DNA from: Verrucomicrobiia bacterium
Lineage (GTDB): Bacteria > Verrucomicrobiota > Verrucomicrobiia > Limisphaerales > CAIMTB01
NCBI GenBank assembly: GCA_019634625.1
Contig: JAHCBA010000027.1
Location: forward strand, 19,596 to 83,595
Reading direction: 5' to 3'
DNA length: 64,000 nucleotides
Part shown: positions 62,140-64,000 of the stretch, one piece after another
Layout: every line of letters begins with the position of its first letter
Numbering within the stretch: position 1 is the first letter of the stretch
Program-made: the position numbers and the translations under genes
Notes under the pieces: generated by a model
Database searches by the model: none
The model's input: the letters and a program-made list of their open reading frames with translations, nothing else
Told to the model about the DNA's origin: nothing

Positions 62140-63300
62140 CTAGCGCCGCGGCAGGAACTTCACGCAAACCGGGGTGCCCACGGTGATGCTCTGGCCGGTC
62201 GGGGTCAGAGTGCCGGTTCGTGCATCGATGCGGAACACCACCACGGAATCCGAGCCTTGATTGGCCGCCAGCAGCCAGCGTCCGGTCGGGTCGATGCCGA
62301 AATTACGGGGCGTGCGTCCTCCGGTGGGGGTGGCACCGACCCAGGTCAGTCGTTCGCGACGACGGTCAAACCGCATCACTGCGATGCTGTCGTGACCACG
62401 GTTGGAACCATAGACGAACCGGCCCGAGGGATGAACCTGGATCTCGGCGGTACTGTTGTTCCCGGTGAAGTCTGCTGGCAGCGTGGTGACCGTCTCGATC
62501 GGGGTCAGGGCGCCGCCACGGGGATCGTAGCGGAAGGACGAAAGGGTCGAGAGGAGCTCATTGATGGCGAAGGCGTGGCGGCCGCGGGGATGGAAGGCGA
62601 AATGGCGCGGACCAGAACCCGGGGAGAGGTCGGCGTAGGGCGGGTCGTTGGCGGCGAGGGAACCCACAGCCGGTTCGAAGCGGTAGATCATCAGCTTGTC
62701 GATACCGAGATCGGCAGCCACCGCGATCCGGTTGGCGGCATCGAGGTTGATCGAATGGGCATGGGGCGCCTTCTGGCGCTGCGGATTCACGCTGGAGCCG
62801 CGGTGTTGCACCATTTGCCAGGGGTTGCCCAGGGCGCCGTCCTCGAGGATCGGAAGGACGGCGAGGTTGCCGCCGCTGTAGTTTGCCACCAGGACCCAGC
62901 GCCCGCTGCGGTCCACCACCAGGTGACAGGGATGTGGGCCTCCGCTGGGGCGGCGGTTAAGGGGAGTCAGCGCACCAGACGACGGATCCACATCGAAGGC
63001 GCTCACCGCACCGCCCGGTTGCCCTTCGGTTTCGCCGAGTTCATTGACCGCGTAAAGCCGGTGTCCGTCGGGATGAAAGGCGAGGAACGAAGGACTGGGT
63101 GTGGTGGCGACGAGTCGGGGTTCGGAGAGCGCGCCGGATCGGGAATTGAACTGGCTCCGGTAGATCCCCTCGCTCTTGCCGCCGGTGTAGGTCCCGAAGT
63201 ACACATTCATCTCTGCCGGCAAGGCCGTGGAGGCCAGGCCAAGCAAAACGGCTCCGGCCAGGTTCGCGAACTTGCTGAGGGTGTTGGGCATGCCCGGCAT
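62140..63300 (-). CDS. Lactonase family beta-propeller (6-phosphogluconolactonase-like), exported
   Basis: 386 aa from ATG 63300; a further ATG lies at 63291 and a long form starts 27 codons upstream. A signal-like helix (LAGAVLLGLASTALPA) precedes a seven-bladed propeller: VYFGTYTGGKSEGIY, LAFHPDGHRLYAVNELGETE, GPHPCHLVVDRSGRWVLVAN, KAPHAHSINLDA, GSGPRHFAFHPRGRHAFAIN, RTPRNFGIDPTGRWLLAANQ. Matches the lactonase (YbhE) family; exported members may act on other lactones or sugars. Enzyme class likely, substrate unproven. Confidence 0.9.
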   Translation of the reverse strand: MPGMPNTLSKFANLAGAVLLGLASTALPAEMNVYFGTYTGGKSEGIYRSQFNSRSGALSEPRLVATTPSPSFLAFHPDGHRLYAVNELGETEGQPGGAVSAFDVDPSSGALTPLNRRPSGGPHPCHLVVDRSGRWVLVANYSGGNLAVLPILEDGALGNPWQMVQHRGSSVNPQRQKAPHAHSINLDAANRIAVAADLGIDKLMIYRFEPAVGSLAANDPPYADLSPGSGPRHFAFHPRGRHAFAINELLSTLSSFRYDPRGGALTPIETVTTLPADFTGNNSTAEIQVHPSGRFVYGSNRGHDSIAVMRFDRRRERLTWVGATPTGGRTPRNFGIDPTGRWLLAANQGSDSVVVFRIDARTGTLTPTGQSITVGTPVCVKFLPRR

Positions 63301-63811
63301 GAAAGCCGCCTCCCCGCCGGGGTACAAGCCGGCAGCGTTGGAGAGGACCTCTCGATGGCTCATACATCGGGGGGCTGTCACTTCGTTGAGTCCGCGGGCA
63401 AGGGATTGAAGGGCGTTACCGATGGAGTCGCCATACTACAGCCAGCGCATCCGGAGGTATGCGATGCGCATGGAATCAAGAAGGTTGACTTTCACCCGCC
63501 GGATGCCGGCCAGGTTCGCTTCTGGGACGGTGCGCAGGGCTACGGTGTCGGTGGCAGACGGGGTGATTCTCTCCTGGGCAAGGAGGCAAAGAACCGCCCG
63601 ATATTCAGGCGAAGACCGGGCGGAGCACGATGCAATTCCAACACCAACGGCTTGACGGGGCCGGGCAGTCCTTCCAACAATTAAAAAGGCAGGCAAATAA
63701 AAACTGACATAGCTTTTAATTTGTCAGGCTAATAAAGCATTGACACCAATGCTGCACTGCTCACCATATTCCTTGAGCCTTCGATAACTCCGCACCATAC
63801 GCACCCACCTC
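63301..63811. other. Gap before transposase copy 2
   Basis: 511 bp. The first 350 bp show no supported gene, only short alternate frames. From about 63670 the sequence turns AT-rich with GTCAGGCTAATAAAG (63720-63734) and GCATTGACACC, the element also seen at the other transposase loci. The composition break may mark the insertion end. Confidence 0.55.
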
Positions 63812-64000
63812 ATGAGAACCCCCCGAATCAAAGCCGACCCCTCCCTCCCGGCGACGTACCACTGCATGTCCCGCGTCGCCGGCCGCCTTCCCCTCCTCGA
63901 CGACTCCGCCAGACACAAGCTCATCAACATCCTCCACCACCTCGCCCGATTCTGCGACATCGACATCATCACCTTCTGCATGATGTCCAACCACTTCCAT
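63812..64000 (+). CDS. REP-associated (Y1 / IS200-like) transposase, copy 2 (3' end outside window)
   Basis: First 63 residues only. The N-terminus MRTPRIKADPSLPATYHCM and the run to CMMSNHFH differ from copy 1 (minus strand, 4072-5052) at about five positions in 63, so these are recent paralogs. It contains the start of the HUH motif (NHFH at the window edge). Orientation is opposite to copy 1. The shared start supports the ATG chosen for copy 1. Confidence 0.9.
   Translation, partial: MRTPRIKADPSLPATYHCMSRVAGRLPLLDDSARHKLINILHHLARFCDIDIITFCMMSNHFH

Overview
This 64 kb window is GC-rich bacterial chromosome, most likely from a member of the phylum Verrucomicrobiota (Limisphaerales/Pedosphaera-like). 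The evidence is the mix of families: a DUF1501 + DUF1549/DUF1553 cytochrome cluster of the Planctomycetes-Verrucomicrobia kind, two pseudopilin-like proteins with an FTL(V/L)EL(L/M)VT signature, two PEP-CTERM proteins, a eukaryote-like squalene synthase, PQQ-like propeller proteins, and a class III cyclase joined to response-regulator parts. I saw no phage, plasmid, CRISPR, rRNA or tRNA signature.

Layout. 0-5 kb: end of aroK, queG, then a leftward nfeD-floA-hypothetical operon and a REP-associated (Y1/RAYT-like) transposase. 5-9 kb: a HAD phosphatase converging on topB across a heptamer-repeat/hairpin intergenic region. 9-16 kb: a tightly coupled DUF1501, DUF1549/1553 and cytochrome-WD40 operon, followed by a decayed transposase remnant and AT-rich repeats. 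16-20.5 kb: a PEP-CTERM protein converging on a leftward set of NaVBac-type ion channel, PQQ-propeller protein and pseudopilin. 20.5-29.5 kb: housekeeping block (eno, gltX, HIT, phoH, ybeY, DUF502, recO, pseudopilin, HAD, rpsU). 29.6-34.2 kb: TIM-barrel isomerase, flippase-like membrane protein, then an SPFH protein fused to an excisionase-type HTH with a zinc-ribbon membrane partner. 34.2-38.3 kb: squalene synthase, Sua5-type tRNA modification gene, murJ. 38.4-43.3 kb: PEP-CTERM protein and an exopolysaccharide export set (outer-membrane barrel, Wza-like, Wzc-like). 43.3-45.4 kb: cupin and a compact sulfur-relay cassette (rhodanese, DsrE, DsrF-like, shortened DsrH-like, glutaredoxin-like). 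45.4-50 kb: a signalling cluster (LamG-7TM histidine kinase, lone receiver, DHp-receiver-cyclase). 50-53.3 kb: cupin and korAB. 53.6-64 kb: a large malectin/TSP3 surface protein, CMD protein, L,D-transpeptidase, HlyD-type adaptor plus ABC ATPase, outer-membrane barrel, lactonase, and the start of a second transposase copy.

The more unusual parts are the SPFH-HTH fusion with its repeat-rich upstream region, the minimal DsrEFH-like sulfur cassette, the cyclase with two DHp-like domains but no kinase domain, and a set of interspersed repeats that track with RAYT-type transposase genes. Function calls rest on reading translated sequence and remembered family motifs; no database search was run.
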